In this document: positions 1-6,075 of the stretch, in pieces
How positions within the stretch are numbered: the stretch's first letter is position 1
Layout: each line of letters begins with the position of its first letter
Assembly (NCBI GenBank): GCA_000432015.1
Contig: HF985475.1
Coordinates: 1 to 11,708, forward strand
DNA from: Clostridium sp. CAG:1024
Lineage (GTDB): Bacteria > Bacillota > Clostridia > Christensenellales > CAG-138
Direction: 5' to 3'
Length of the DNA: 11,708 nt
Program-made: the position numbers and the translations under genes
The notes under the pieces: generated by a model
Seen by the model: only the letters and a program-made list of their open reading frames with translations
Told to the model about the DNA's origin: nothing
The model's database searches: none

Positions 1-1431
1 CATTCGGCTTTTCTTATCCTTGTCGATCTCCGCCCGCAAAGCGGAGATTTTCTTTTTCAGGACAAGCTGCTCGTCGTCATACCGCTTCGTGAGCATCATA
101 AACCGATCGTCGGACAGCTTTCCGTTGGCGTTGTCCTCGTAGGTCTTGGAGAAAAGCCCGTCCAGCTCGGCACACCGGGCCAAGTTGGCCCGAAGTTCCT
201 CCGCGCGCCGTGCGCTCTCACGCTCGGCCACTTCCAAGGTTTTAGCCATCAGCAGCTTTACAAAGTCCTCCTCCTTGTCCTGCAAGAAGGCCGTCAGCCG
301 TCGAATCTCCAAAAGCATGACCTGTTCCAGCGCATCCACCCGGATATAGTGGGTCTGATTGCATGTACCCCGGTTGCCCCGATAGTTGGAGCAGTTGAAA
401 TATTGCAGCTCCGTATGCGGATGGTTGACGTTGAAATGCAGCTTGCGGCCACAATCCGCGCAGTAGAGAAGTCCGGCAAACATGTTCTTTTCCACCTTCT
501 TCGGCTGCCTGCGTTTCGTACCCTCCCGGATACGCTGTACCATCTCCCAGGTCTGACGGTCAATGATGGGCTCATGCACGCCCTCAAAGATCACATGGTT
601 TTCCTCGGGGTTTTCATACCGACGCTTATCCTTGAAGGATTTGGAGTAGGTCTTGAAATTGACTACATCCCCCATGTACTCGCGGGAGGTCAATATCTTG
701 TTCACCGTGTTTGAGCTCCAATGATAGGGGCTTTCGGAAAAAGGCTTTCTCCCCGGCTTCCTGACGCCTTTCATCTTCCAATACTCCGTAGGCTTCAGGA
801 TTTCCTCCTGCTCAAAGATAGCGGCAGTCTTGTCGATCCCGTACCCGTCAATGCACATCTGGTAGATACGCCGCACCACGGCAGCAGCTTCCTCGTCAAC
901 GATCCAGTATTTGGGGTTGTCGGGGCTTTTCACATAGCCGTAGGGCGGCAGAGAAAGCGGGACACCGGCATTACCGCGCAAACGCTGGGAGCTTCGGATT
1001 TTTCGGGAAATATCCCGGGCGTACCACTCGTTCATAATGTTGCGGAAGGGCGCAAACTCATTTTCACCCTCGGCGCTGTCCACGCCGTCATTGACGGCAA
1101 TAAACCGGACGCCATGCTCGGGGAAAAACTGGTCTGTGTAAATCCCTACCTGCAAATAGTCGCGGCCCAGCCGGGACATATCCTTGACCATCACGGCACC
1201 GATGTACCCGTCCTCGATGGCCTCGATCATTTCGGTAAAGCCGGGGCGATTGAAATTCGTACCGGTATAACCGTCGTCCACAAAGTATTTGGTATTGGGC
1301 AGGCCATAATCCTTGGCATATCGTGAAAGCAGCCGCTTTTGGTTGGCTATGGAATTACTGTCTCCCTGAACATCATCGTCACGGGATAGGCGGCAGTAAA
1401 GAGCAGTAATAATGTTTGACTGGCGATTCAT
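1..1431 (-). CDS. Large serine recombinase, TnpX/TndX-like (3' end outside window)
   Basis: This enzyme would cut and rejoin DNA to excise and integrate the element through a phosphoserine link. The 477 visible residues start at ATG 1431 behind a strong GGAGG site (1435-1440). The resolvase domain covers about residues 8-150: YCRLSRDD contains the likely nucleophile Ser16 with Arg14, DDGYTGTNFNRPGF lies at 52-65, and VKDMSRLGR at 82-90 supplies the conserved Asp, Ser and Arg residues. The 'recombinase' domain follows (about 165-305), then a zinc ribbon with C324-x2-C327, C347 and C357, then a charged coiled-coil-like segment (about 385-477). The reading frame is still open at base 1, and the C-terminal part is missing from the window. 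Residues 413-419 (LRANLAR) are encoded by a copy of the element's repeated palindrome, which is unusual. The family placement is firm; the target site cannot be read from this window. Confidence 0.95.
   Translation of the reverse strand, partial: MNRQSNIITALYCRLSRDDDVQGDSNSIANQKRLLSRYAKDYGLPNTKYFVDDGYTGTNFNRPGFTEMIEAIEDGYIGAVMVKDMSRLGRDYLQVGIYTDQFFPEHGVRFIAVNDGVDSAEGENEFAPFRNIMNEWYARDISRKIRSSQRLRGNAGVPLSLPPYGYVKSPDNPKYWIVDEEAAAVVRRIYQMCIDGYGIDKTAAIFEQEEILKPTEYWKMKGVRKPGRKPFSESPYHWSSNTVNKILTSREYMGDVVNFKTYSKSFKDKRRYENPEENHVIFEGVHEPIIDRQTWEMVQRIREGTKRRQPKKVEKNMFAGLLYCADCGRKLHFNVNHPHTELQYFNCSNYRGNRGTCNQTHYIRVDALEQVMLLEIRRLTAFLQDKEEDFVKLLMAKTLEVAERESARRAEELRANLARCAELDGLFSKTYEDNANGKLSDDRFMMLTKRYDDEQLVLKKKISALRAEIDKDKKSRM
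172..196. repeat. Palindrome copy 1, inside the recombinase gene
   Basis: The minus strand reads ACTT then CGGGCCAACTTGGCCCG then gtGT. The 17-bp core at 176-192 is a perfect palindrome, identical to the core of the copy at 9181-9205, but one outer arm is altered. It is translated in the recombinase as LRANLAR. It is the only coding copy in the window. Confidence 0.8.
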
Positions 1432-1446
1432 TATTCCTCCTTTCAC

Positions 1447-1494
1447 GCCGCCAAACAAATGCTTTTACAAGTATATTGTAGCATGTCTGGCGGC
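1447..1494. repeat. Long nested inverted repeat over the recombinase promoter
   Basis: Three pairs of arms nest around the centre GTATA (1471-1475): GCCGCCA/TGGCGGC (1447-1453 with 1488-1494), ATGC/GCAT (1459-1462 with 1481-1484) and TACAA/TTGTA (1466-1470 with 1476-1480). The right inner arm overlaps the -10 box of the recombinase promoter. It could be an operator for repression, a cruciform, or a recombinase binding site; the sequence does not decide between these. Confidence 0.55.
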
Positions 1495-1503
1495 CCGTGT
1501 TAA
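1475..1503 (-). promoter_or_regulatory. Sigma-A-type promoter of the recombinase gene
   Basis: On the minus strand the hexamers are TTAACA (1498-1503) and TACAAT (1475-1480) with a 17-bp spacer. Both are close to consensus, and the start codon lies 44 bases downstream of the -10 box. The promoter sits inside the nested inverted repeat 1447-1494, so binding there would compete with RNA polymerase. It separates recombinase transcription from the TnpW-like gene just upstream. Confidence 0.65.
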
Positions 1504-1523
1504 GGATGTCGCGGGTTTGCGGA

Positions 1524-1688
1524 TTATGGCTTATCCAGCTTGTTCCTGCTCTCTGAAAGGATCAGCCGCCGTACCTTATCCTCAACAGTCTCCTTGTTCG
1601 GCGCTTCGCCATAGATAGGCTTGACAGAGTATTTTGTATTCCCGACCTGATACTCGACGGGAAGCTGTACGACTTTCTTGTTTTCCAT
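1524..1688 (-). CDS. tnpW: TnpW-like transposon-encoded small protein
   Basis: A 54-residue protein that begins MENKKVVQLPVEYQVGNT and ends in a charged helix (EDKVRRLILSESRNKLDK). The pattern (QLPVEY.VGNT.Y.V, then a KVRRLIL helix) matches the small TnpW family that usually lies beside large serine recombinases in clostridial elements. Its function is not established; a role as an accessory to recombination is an inference from position. ATG 1688 is chosen because an AAAGGAG site lies about 9 bases upstream. The same frame stays open far upstream, but that part is low-complexity and GC-rich and contains hairpins and a palindrome copy, so a longer start is unlikely. It ends 93 bases before the recombinase start. 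Confidence 0.85.
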   Translation of the reverse strand: MENKKVVQLPVEYQVGNTKYSVKPIYGEAPNKETVEDKVRRLILSESRNKLDKP

Positions 1689-1772
1689 ATCTGACGCTCC
1701 TTTCTCATTTTTCGGAGAAACAGCAAAGGGCAGCACGTGGCCTCCATGCGCTGCCTTTTGGTCTTTCCCCGG

Positions 1773-1799
1773 CACTTCGGGCCAACCTGGCCCGAAGTG
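1773..1799. repeat. Palindrome copy 2
   Basis: Twelve-bp arms CACTTCGGGCCA and TGGCCCGAAGTG are perfectly complementary around the 3-base centre ACC. It lies about 85 bases upstream of the tnpW start, in non-coding sequence. No T-run follows on either strand, so it does not look like a standard terminator. Confidence 0.85.
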
Positions 1800-1809
1800 G
1801 TCCGAGATC

Positions 1810-1872
1810 GGGATGCCGCGCCGGGGATGTTTGGGCTGTCCTAAGACAGATGGACCCCGGCGCGGTGATCCC
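1810..1872. other. Long GC-rich stem with an inner hairpin, possible structured RNA
   Basis: Perfect 11-bp arms CCGCGCCGGGG (1816-1826) and CCCCGGCGCGG (1855-1865) are extended outward by GGGAT/ATCCC (1810-1814 with 1868-1872), with a G-U pair and one bulge between. The 28-base loop holds a second stem, CTGTC-CTAA-GACAG. No coding frame explains this pairing. It could fold in the transcript leading to tnpW, or act at DNA level. Confidence 0.6.
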
Positions 1873-1903
1873 TTTGCTTCTATGTTGTTCTGACGGCCCG
1901 GAC

Positions 1904-1921
1904 GGGCGGTGGCAACCGCCC
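1904..1921. repeat. Perfect short hairpin GGGCGGT/ACCGCCC
   Basis: Seven-bp arms flank the loop GGCA. It lies 31 bases from the larger stem at 1810-1872 and may belong to the same structured region. There is no adjacent T-run, so it is not a typical terminator. Confidence 0.5.
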
Positions 1922-2217
1922 TCATAGGTATCTCAACCTCGCCCCATGCTGATGGCGCGGCGGTCAATGCTGTGAAGCGTTCAAACCGCAAGTATCATAA
2001 TCCCACGCGCTGGATCGTCGCCCGGCGGGCCTGCCTGTCCCGCCTCGCCGCTGTCGGTGTTTGCCGCTCGCACCTGTCCGGTAGTTATCGCGCACCCGCG
2101 CCGGCTCCCCCCCGCTGTGAAGGTATCCGTGCCGTCGATATTCACTTGTCAAGGTTCATGCGGAAGAATTACTCCTCTCATTAACCTGTACGATTGAGAG
2201 GGCAAATCTCCACGGGG

Positions 2218-2640
2218 TCAGAGAATGTTTTTCAACATTTTTTCCATGTTCCTCAATCCGCGCTCGATGGAGTTGTTGACGGCGGTGAGCCCGACGCCCT
2301 CCGCCCGGGCGATCTCCGTCTGCGGCACCCCGAGGATGTAATGAGCATAGAGCCTGCGGCCCTGCTTGTCCGGCAAAGCGTCCAGCGCGGCGTACAGTTG
2401 CTCCATGGTCATTTTTCGCTCGTAGATTTCGCAGGGAGACATAGCCTGGAACAGCGCCGTCTGCTCAATGCCGTCCCCGGCGTCCAGCGAGTAGAACGCC
2501 TTGTTGTAGACAACGCGGCGGAGATAGTTTCGCTCCTGCCTCTCGGCCTCCTGGAGCGCCGCGGCTACCTCGTCGGAGACTTCGATGAACAGGTCGTTAT
2601 GGTAAAAGGGATAGTAGTCCCGTAAATTGATGGTTTTCAT
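2218..2640 (-). CDS. Small sigma-70-like factor (region 4 type)
   Basis: A 140-residue protein of the short sigma-like family found in Tn916-type and clostridial elements, which may direct transcription of element genes. The C-terminal half shows a region-4-like helix-turn-helix: a helix LYAALDALPDKQGRRLYAHYILG (about 82-104), then PQTEIARAEGVGLTAVNNSIERGLRNMEK (about 106-134), with the 'AVNNSIERG' recognition helix typical of this group. The N-terminus (YYPFYHNDLFIEVSDEVAAAL) resembles relatives in such elements. The ATG at 2640 follows a GGAGG site at 2649-2653, which lies inside a perfect 10-bp stem (see 2649-2690). Which promoters it reads is not visible. It could instead act as a regulator that lacks full sigma activity. 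Confidence 0.85.
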   Translation of the reverse strand: MKTINLRDYYPFYHNDLFIEVSDEVAAALQEAERQERNYLRRVVYNKAFYSLDAGDGIEQTALFQAMSPCEIYERKMTMEQLYAALDALPDKQGRRLYAHYILGVPQTEIARAEGVGLTAVNNSIERGLRNMEKMLKNIL

Positions 2641-2648
2641 TTGTTTAT

Positions 2649-2690
2649 CCTCCGTTCAAATTTTTAAGGGGTAAGGGATCTGAACGGAGG
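2649..2690 (-). promoter_or_regulatory. Hairpin that buries the sigma gene's ribosome-binding site
   Basis: In the minus-strand transcript CCTCCGTTCA (from 2690-2681) pairs perfectly with TGAACGGAGG (from 2658-2649) across a 22-base loop. The GGAGG of the second arm is the only good Shine-Dalgarno site for the ATG at 2640. If the stem forms, translation should be low until it is opened. This is inferred from sequence alone. Confidence 0.6.
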
Positions 2691-2729
2691 CGCGGCGGGG
2701 ACCGGCAGCGGGGAGGGCCCCGCTGATAT

Positions 2730-2754
2730 ACTTCGGGCCAAGATGGCCCGAAGT
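2730..2754. repeat. Palindrome copy 3
   Basis: Perfect 11-bp arms ACTTCGGGCCA and TGGCCCGAAGT flank the centre AGA. It lies between the 39-residue ORF and the sigma-like gene, about 90 bases upstream of the sigma start codon. Confidence 0.85.
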
Positions 2755-2764
2755 CCAAGGCATG

Positions 2765-2795
2765 AAAAATGCCCGCACGACATGAAGCCATGCGG
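2765..2795 (-). terminator. Possible terminator after the 39-residue ORF
   Basis: On the minus strand the stem CCGCA/TGCGG (2791-2795 with 2773-2777), with further pairing inside the loop (CATG/CATG), is followed after three bases by TTTTT. A second, AT-rich hairpin AAGAAAC/GTTTCTT overlaps the ORF's stop codon at 2800-2816. Neither is strong, and read-through to the sigma gene is possible. Confidence 0.35.
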
Positions 2796-2814
2796 ACAAA
2801 AGAAACACAGTTTC

Positions 2815-2934
2815 TTAAAATGCCATATTTAATTTCATGTCCGTGCCCACAATAACCCGGTGGATGGTTTGCGCTTTTTTTCGCTGGCGATAAAAGGTGT
2901 AGCGATAGATGCTCCGGGTTAAAATGTTTGACAT
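2815..2934 (-). CDS. Small basic protein of 39 residues, unrecognised
   Basis: The ORF starts at ATG 2934 (MSNILTRSIYRYTF) and is rich in Arg, Lys and Tyr. I do not recognise it. Support comes from a full AGGAGG site 9 bases upstream and from that site's placement in the loop of a perfect hairpin (2936-2957). Its composition (YRQRKKAQTIHR) would fit a nucleic-acid-binding or structural small protein, but that is a guess. It lies between the KTR gene's terminator and the sigma-like gene. It could instead be a remnant of a larger gene. Confidence 0.45.
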   Translation of the reverse strand: MSNILTRSIYRYTFYRQRKKAQTIHRVIVGTDMKLNMAF

Positions 2935-2935
2935 A

Positions 2936-2957
2936 GCGGCAATCCTCCTATTGCCGC
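2936..2957 (-). promoter_or_regulatory. Hairpin presenting AGGAGG in its loop
   Basis: Minus-strand RNA would form the 8-bp stem GCGGCAAT/ATTGCCGC with the 6-base loop AGGAGG. The loop is exactly the Shine-Dalgarno sequence for the 39-residue ORF. It would be exposed, not buried, unlike the sigma gene's site. Confidence 0.6.
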
Positions 2958-3120
2958 CGCTTATTTGTCAGCTATCAAATTGTAGTGCAAGCATAAACGG
3001 CGGCCTTCCCGGAAAAGCCGCCGTCAAAAAGGTAATAGTCGGGCCAAGCCTGGACTACCCGCCGTCATGCGGCTTTTCCTTTTTTCGTGCGATCATTCTC
3101 ATAAACAAAAACTCTCCTTA
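2958..3120 (-). other. Leader-like region with mini-ORF and hairpins
   Basis: Downstream of the KTR terminator the minus strand has TAAGGAGAG followed by ATG at 3102 and a 15-codon ORF (MRMIARKKEKPHDGG, stop at 3055-3057). Next come a degenerate palindrome (3036-3057) and a GC-rich stem ACGGCGGC/GCCGCCGT (2997-3004 with 3017-3024), then the AGGAGG-loop hairpin. The order of mini-ORF, hairpins and ORF resembles an attenuation leader. It could equally be debris from cargo exchange. There is a TACAAT on the minus strand near 2977, without a matching -35 box. Confidence 0.35.
3036..3057. repeat. Degenerate relative of the backbone palindrome
   Basis: The core CGGGCCAAGCCTGG resembles the left half of the repeat (CGGGCCAA), and new outer arms TAGTC/GACTA flank it. 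It is too diverged to be counted with confidence as a family member. Confidence 0.35.
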
Positions 3121-3168
3121 ACGAAAACGAGCCGACGATTACAGTCAAAGGCTGTCAATCATCGGCTC
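3121..3168 (-). terminator. Terminator of the sdp/ABC/KTR operon
   Basis: Minus-strand RNA forms GAGCCGA/TCGGCTC, extended by GATT/AATC and ACAG/CTGT with one G-U pair and one bulged base. GTTTTCGTT follows. The 5' arm contains the last codons and the stop codon of the KTR gene. Confidence 0.75.
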
Positions 3169-3361
3169 TGCGTCTAAGCGTCTGGCTCTCATGGATGATA
3201 TTGATTTTTCCTTGTTTTAGTTCGATCAGTGTTTCGTTCCGGCATTTCGGGCAATACAGAGGGAAATTCTTCAATTCAGTATCTTCCCGTATTCTAACCC
3301 TGGTTTTGCTCCCACAGAGAGGACAATACATCCAGTCTATAGTCAATCTGCACCCCCTCAT
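3155..3361 (-). CDS. Cysteine-rich KTR protein
   Basis: A protein of up to 68 residues with two CxxC knuckles, CPLCG (about 13-17) and CPKCRNETL (about 37-45), joined by SKTRVRIREDTELKNFPLY. This matches the small Cys_rich_KTR family, which is common in clostridial and streptococcal mobile elements next to resistance genes. The knuckles suggest a zinc ribbon; the function is unknown. Two starts are possible: ATG 3361, 12 bases after the permease stop but with a poor ribosome site, or TTG 3346 with AGGGGG six bases upstream, giving 63 residues. I list the longer form but find the TTG start attractive. It is the last gene of the operon, and its stop lies in the terminator stem. Confidence 0.85.
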   Translation of the reverse strand: MRGCRLTIDWMYCPLCGSKTRVRIREDTELKNFPLYCPKCRNETLIELKQGKINIIHESQTLRRRADD

Positions 3362-3372
3362 ACTTGCTTTTC

Positions 3373-4980
3373 TTACAACTTGCGATAAAGGATCTCGCCC
3401 TTTACTTTTAGCCAGGAAACGGCTGCTGTTGTTAGGATCGTTACAATAATGCAAACAATGACATTCCCGACGAAAAGATGTTTGGGAAAATGCTTTATAA
3501 GAATATAAAATCCACCGCAAGACAAAGCCATGCTCATCAGTGCATTTAGAATTGCAGGTATACTGCGCTTAACAATATATGTAGCGTTTTCCCAATCAAA
3601 ACTGGGAAATAGTAAGTTCGCAATACACCCTGCCACCCCGATAAACGCGGAAAAAACAAGTGGTAGCAAGTATCCAGAAAGGATAGCTGCCCATTGAAGG
3701 TGTAAGCCAAATGCTAAAGCCGTATTGAGGACGAGTGTTATTGGAATAGACAGCGAAAGATGAAACAAGAGCTTTGCCTTGATAAATTCAAAAATACTTA
3801 TAGGCATGGATTTTATAAGCTCCATGTTTTTCCCTTCAATAGAAATGCTTGGGAATGTCGTGCAGGAGAGAGATACCATAATTGCGAGAGCATAGACATA
3901 CAGCATTTCACCGGATGAATAAGGGATTTGAAATAGTCCGCCAAATTGATAAATCTGTGCAGCGACATCTTCCTTTATTACAACGGCAAAAATAACAAAA
4001 ATTGCCGCCATCATATAGCCGAGAGCGGTATTGATGACATAGACAGGAATTGAAAAATACCGATGCCGTTCCCGTGCAATCAGGGCACCGATTATGCCTT
4101 TTTGTGCAAAAGAATAAGCGCCTTGCAGAGAGACGGATTTTGTATCGTGCGAGAGATCACAGTACCAATGCCGAAATATGCGGCCAATAAGACAAGCCAT
4201 TAAGTACCCTAAAAGCAAAACTCCCGAAAGATACAATACAAAGGCAAAACCTTGTAAGCTCACAATGGATTGTATTGCTTTATCGAGTGGCCCTTCCCCT
4301 GAGAACAGGGAAAACAGCGTGGTCGTTGAATCTTCTGGGGCAGCGGAAAAATGTAAAAAGATATACGTCAAATACGTAAATAGAATAATCACAGCCGCAA
4401 CTGTTTTCAATCGGGCCAGCAGAATGGAGGGCTTGTGCATAATGTAGTAGATGCCTGTACCTATAATTGTCCCTAAAAGGCTAGGAATGACTGGTAAGAG
4501 CAAAACGACAACAGCCATTGCAAAATAATACAAAGGTGAGGTTTCCGCTGCTATACGGTACAAATGCACCATCGGGAACAGCAAGAAGCTGTTAAGAAAC
4601 AGTTGGAGAATATAGAGAATAGAGAGTTTAGAAAGTGAAATGTATAGCATTGGAATTGGCAACGCGAGCTTTGCTTCAACATTTTTGTCAGATAAAAGAA
4701 GTCCGCTGCCCCAAAAAATACCTATGAAAAGATTGAGGACAACACTGACTTTCAACATTGGCCCGAAAAAGTAAGCAATTACTTCTTCACTTGTCCATGC
4801 GTAGGAAAAAACTGTGTGCAAAGAGTTCATCCAGTAAATGATTATCCCAATCACAACAGCAAAAATTAAAATGTACAAAGAAATAGCCTTGCTGCGCTGC
4901 GAAGGGTTACCGTAGCGCATTTGATTTATTCTGAATATCCGAGTAAAGTCATTTTTCAATAGACGGATCAAAACTTTCAT
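3373..4980 (-). CDS. ABC transporter permease, about 535 residues
   Basis: A polytopic membrane protein that would form the channel for the ATPase encoded just upstream. Hydrophobic segments are spread along the whole length, for example about 33-50, 76-95, 110-135, 150-178, 190-212, 240-265, 310-330, 355-375, 405-435 and 440-460, with a pair near the C-terminus. The N-terminus is amphipathic and basic (LIRLLKNDFTRIFRINQMRY), as in ABC-2-type exporters. The start at 4980 lies inside the end of the ATPase gene (32-base overlap), with GGAG about 10 bases upstream, so translation is probably coupled. The substrate cannot be read from sequence; an SdpC-like peptide or other toxic peptide is inferred from the SdpR/SdpI-like neighbours. 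The codon and base composition are AT-rich compared with the element backbone. Confidence 0.85.
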   Translation of the reverse strand: MKVLIRLLKNDFTRIFRINQMRYGNPSQRSKAISLYILIFAVVIGIIIYWMNSLHTVFSYAWTSEEVIAYFFGPMLKVSVVLNLFIGIFWGSGLLLSDKNVEAKLALPIPMLYISLSKLSILYILQLFLNSFLLFPMVHLYRIAAETSPLYYFAMAVVVLLLPVIPSLLGTIIGTGIYYIMHKPSILLARLKTVAAVIILFTYLTYIFLHFSAAPEDSTTTLFSLFSGEGPLDKAIQSIVSLQGFAFVLYLSGVLLLGYLMACLIGRIFRHWYCDLSHDTKSVSLQGAYSFAQKGIIGALIARERHRYFSIPVYVINTALGYMMAAIFVIFAVVIKEDVAAQIYQFGGLFQIPYSSGEMLYVYALAIMVSLSCTTFPSISIEGKNMELIKSMPISIFEFIKAKLLFHLSLSIPITLVLNTALAFGLHLQWAAILSGYLLPLVFSAFIGVAGCIANLLFPSFDWENATYIVKRSIPAILNALMSMALSCGGFYILIKHFPKHLFVGNVIVCIIVTILTTAAVSWLKVKGEILYRKL

Positions 4981-5683
4981 TACTATTCAACTCCATAAAT
5001 GCTTCTTCCAATCCCTCAACGCCGATAAGTTCTTCGGTTGTACCGGAGTATAAAAGCCTTCCATCCTTTATGATTGAGATTTTATTGCACAGTTTTTCAA
5101 CTACATCGAGAATGTGACTTGAAAACAGTACAGAGCTTCCTTTCCGGCAGAGCATTTTCATTTGCTCTTTCAGAGCAATAAAGGCTTCCGGGTCTAATCC
5201 AACGAAAGGCTCATCCAAGACGAGTAGTTTGGGATTGTGAGAAAAGGCCGCAATTAAAGCCACTTTTTGCTTCATGCCATGTGAATACGATGAAATCAAG
5301 CCAGAAATATGCGGCTCCATTTGAAAGGCATGAATTAGCCGCTCTATGTTTTGCTTTCTCTCTTTTGCCGAAATCTGATATATGTCGCAAACGAAATTAA
5401 GATATTGCATCCCTGTCATATATTCCTCTAATCGCGGGGTATCTGGAACATACGCCATCTTTCTTTTACAAACTATTGGCTCTTTGACAACCGAGATGCC
5501 GTCCAAAAGAATATCTCCCTCGGTAATCGTGATAATCCCCATACACGCTTTTAGTGTAGTAGTCTTTCCTGCCCCGTTTTTTCCGACAAACCCCATGATG
5601 TCGCCATCATTCACGACAAAGCTCAAATGGCTGACAGCCTCTTTATCCCCATATTTCTTTGAAAAGTTTTTGATTTCAAGCAT
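4949..5683 (-). CDS. ABC transporter ATP-binding protein
   Basis: The 244-residue nucleotide-binding subunit pairs with the permease that follows. Visible motifs are Walker A GKNGAGKTT (34-42), a signature-like SYSHGMKQK (132-140) in place of canonical LSGGQ, Walker B KLLVLDEPF (152-160), a D-loop GLDP and the switch histidine in SSHILD (H190). The set is typical of CcmA-type exporter ATPases. ATG 5683 is preferred because AGGTGG lies just upstream; a GTG at 5692 would add three residues without a ribosome site. A second copy of the SdpR-like operator lies 17 bases upstream (5700-5721), suggesting separate or additional control. Confidence 0.95.
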   Translation of the reverse strand: MLEIKNFSKKYGDKEAVSHLSFVVNDGDIMGFVGKNGAGKTTTLKACMGIITITEGDILLDGISVVKEPIVCKRKMAYVPDTPRLEEYMTGMQYLNFVCDIYQISAKERKQNIERLIHAFQMEPHISGLISSYSHGMKQKVALIAAFSHNPKLLVLDEPFVGLDPEAFIALKEQMKMLCRKGSSVLFSSHILDVVEKLCNKISIIKDGRLLYSGTTEELIGVEGLEEAFMELNSNESFDPSIEK

Positions 5684-5699
5684 AAAAACCACCTGCCAT

Positions 5700-5721
5700 C
5701 ATTTAGAAAACAATCGAAATG
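5700..5721 (-). promoter_or_regulatory. Second SdpR-like operator, before the ABC genes
   Basis: The arms CATTTAGA and TCGAAATG are 7 of 8 complementary around a 6-base spacer. Total length (22 bp) and both outer arms match the perfect operator at 6965-6986 (16 of 22 positions). Both operators also sit 17-19 bases upstream of their preferred start codons. A weak promoter TTGAAT-N17-TTGATT (5724-5752) lies directly upstream on the minus strand. Confidence 0.5.
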
Positions 5722-5762
5722 AAAATCAAAAAAATAACCACTCCGCATTCAATTTTCATTTC
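5716..5762 (-). repeat. Inverted repeat between DUF1648 and ATPase genes
   Basis: Perfect 11-bp arms GAAATGAAAAT (5716-5726) and ATTTTCATTTC (5752-5762) flank a 25-base loop. The stop codon of the DUF1648 gene is in one arm, and part of the second operator overlaps the other. In RNA this could weaken read-through or mark a processing point between the immunity-like and transporter genes. Confidence 0.45.
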
Positions 5763-6061
5763 ATCCCCATGTAGATAAGCATACCTGTGATAACAAAGGC
5801 AAGCACAGGCGTAATGTAGTACAAAAAGGATTTTCCTTCCTGAGCCTTTAGCCGAAAAGCCACGATCAGGTTAATCACGCTGAAAGCAGCCGGGCCGCCA
5901 AATACAAGCGCATTTCGGGGCCAAAATGAATTAGGGTTTCCGGCGCTATCGAAATGAACGGGGACTGATTGCGGAAGTTTAGAATAAAAGCCGAGGAACA
6001 CCGCAAGCGTAAGTATGCACAAAAGTGTGCTTAGGATGATGTGTTTTGTCGTAGATTTCAT
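5756..6061 (-). CDS. DUF1648 membrane protein (N-terminal half of an SdpI-type protein)
   Basis: A 101-residue protein with three hydrophobic segments (about 8-26, 50-69 and 80-98). Between the first two lies LPQSVPVHFDSAGNPNSFWPR (29-49), the hallmark 'LP..VPVHF...G.PN' of DUF1648. In SdpI/YfhL-type immunity proteins DUF1648 is usually fused ahead of the SdpI domain; here the SdpI part is a separate gene just upstream (6076-6678). ATG 6061 has AAGGAGG about 9 bases upstream, overlapping the end of the SdpI-like gene. Together the two proteins may form a two-chain immunity or signalling complex, which is inference. Confidence 0.85.
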   Translation of the reverse strand: MKSTTKHIILSTLLCILTLAVFLGFYSKLPQSVPVHFDSAGNPNSFWPRNALVFGGPAAFSVINLIVAFRLKAQEGKSFLYYITPVLAFVITGMLIYMGMK

Positions 6062-6075
6062 GGTTCATTACCTCC

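Larger units (their letters stand above)
1689..2217. other. 529-bp structured intergenic region, no convincing gene
   Basis: This GC-rich stretch lies between the sigma-like gene and tnpW. It holds a palindrome copy (1773-1799), a long GC-rich stem (1810-1872), a short perfect hairpin (1904-1921) and a stem at 2174-2201 (CCTCTCA/TGAGAGG). Open frames exist on the minus strand, but the evidence is poor. One begins with GTG near 2145 and another with TTG near 2150, both Arg/Gly/Ala-rich with no recognisable domain. A five-codon ORF (MNLDK, near 2159) follows a GAGAGGAG site. I see more support for a structured RNA or DNA-binding region than for a protein, but a small unrecognised protein is possible. 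Confidence 0.5.

Noticed and set aside
721..1326. 201-residue open frame on the plus strand
   Set aside because: It is antisense to the recombinase, whose motifs are intact. GC-rich coding DNA often leaves the opposite strand open, and no domain or ribosome site supports it.
1524..1991. 155-residue version of the TnpW-like protein
   Set aside because: The extra N-terminus is translated from hairpins and a palindrome copy. The ribosome site and family match both place the start at 1688.
1964..2152. 62-residue Arg/Gly-rich ORF on the minus strand
   Set aside because: There is no recognisable domain, it begins with TTG, and a competing frame in the same bases is equally open. I could not tell a real gene from GC-rich noise.
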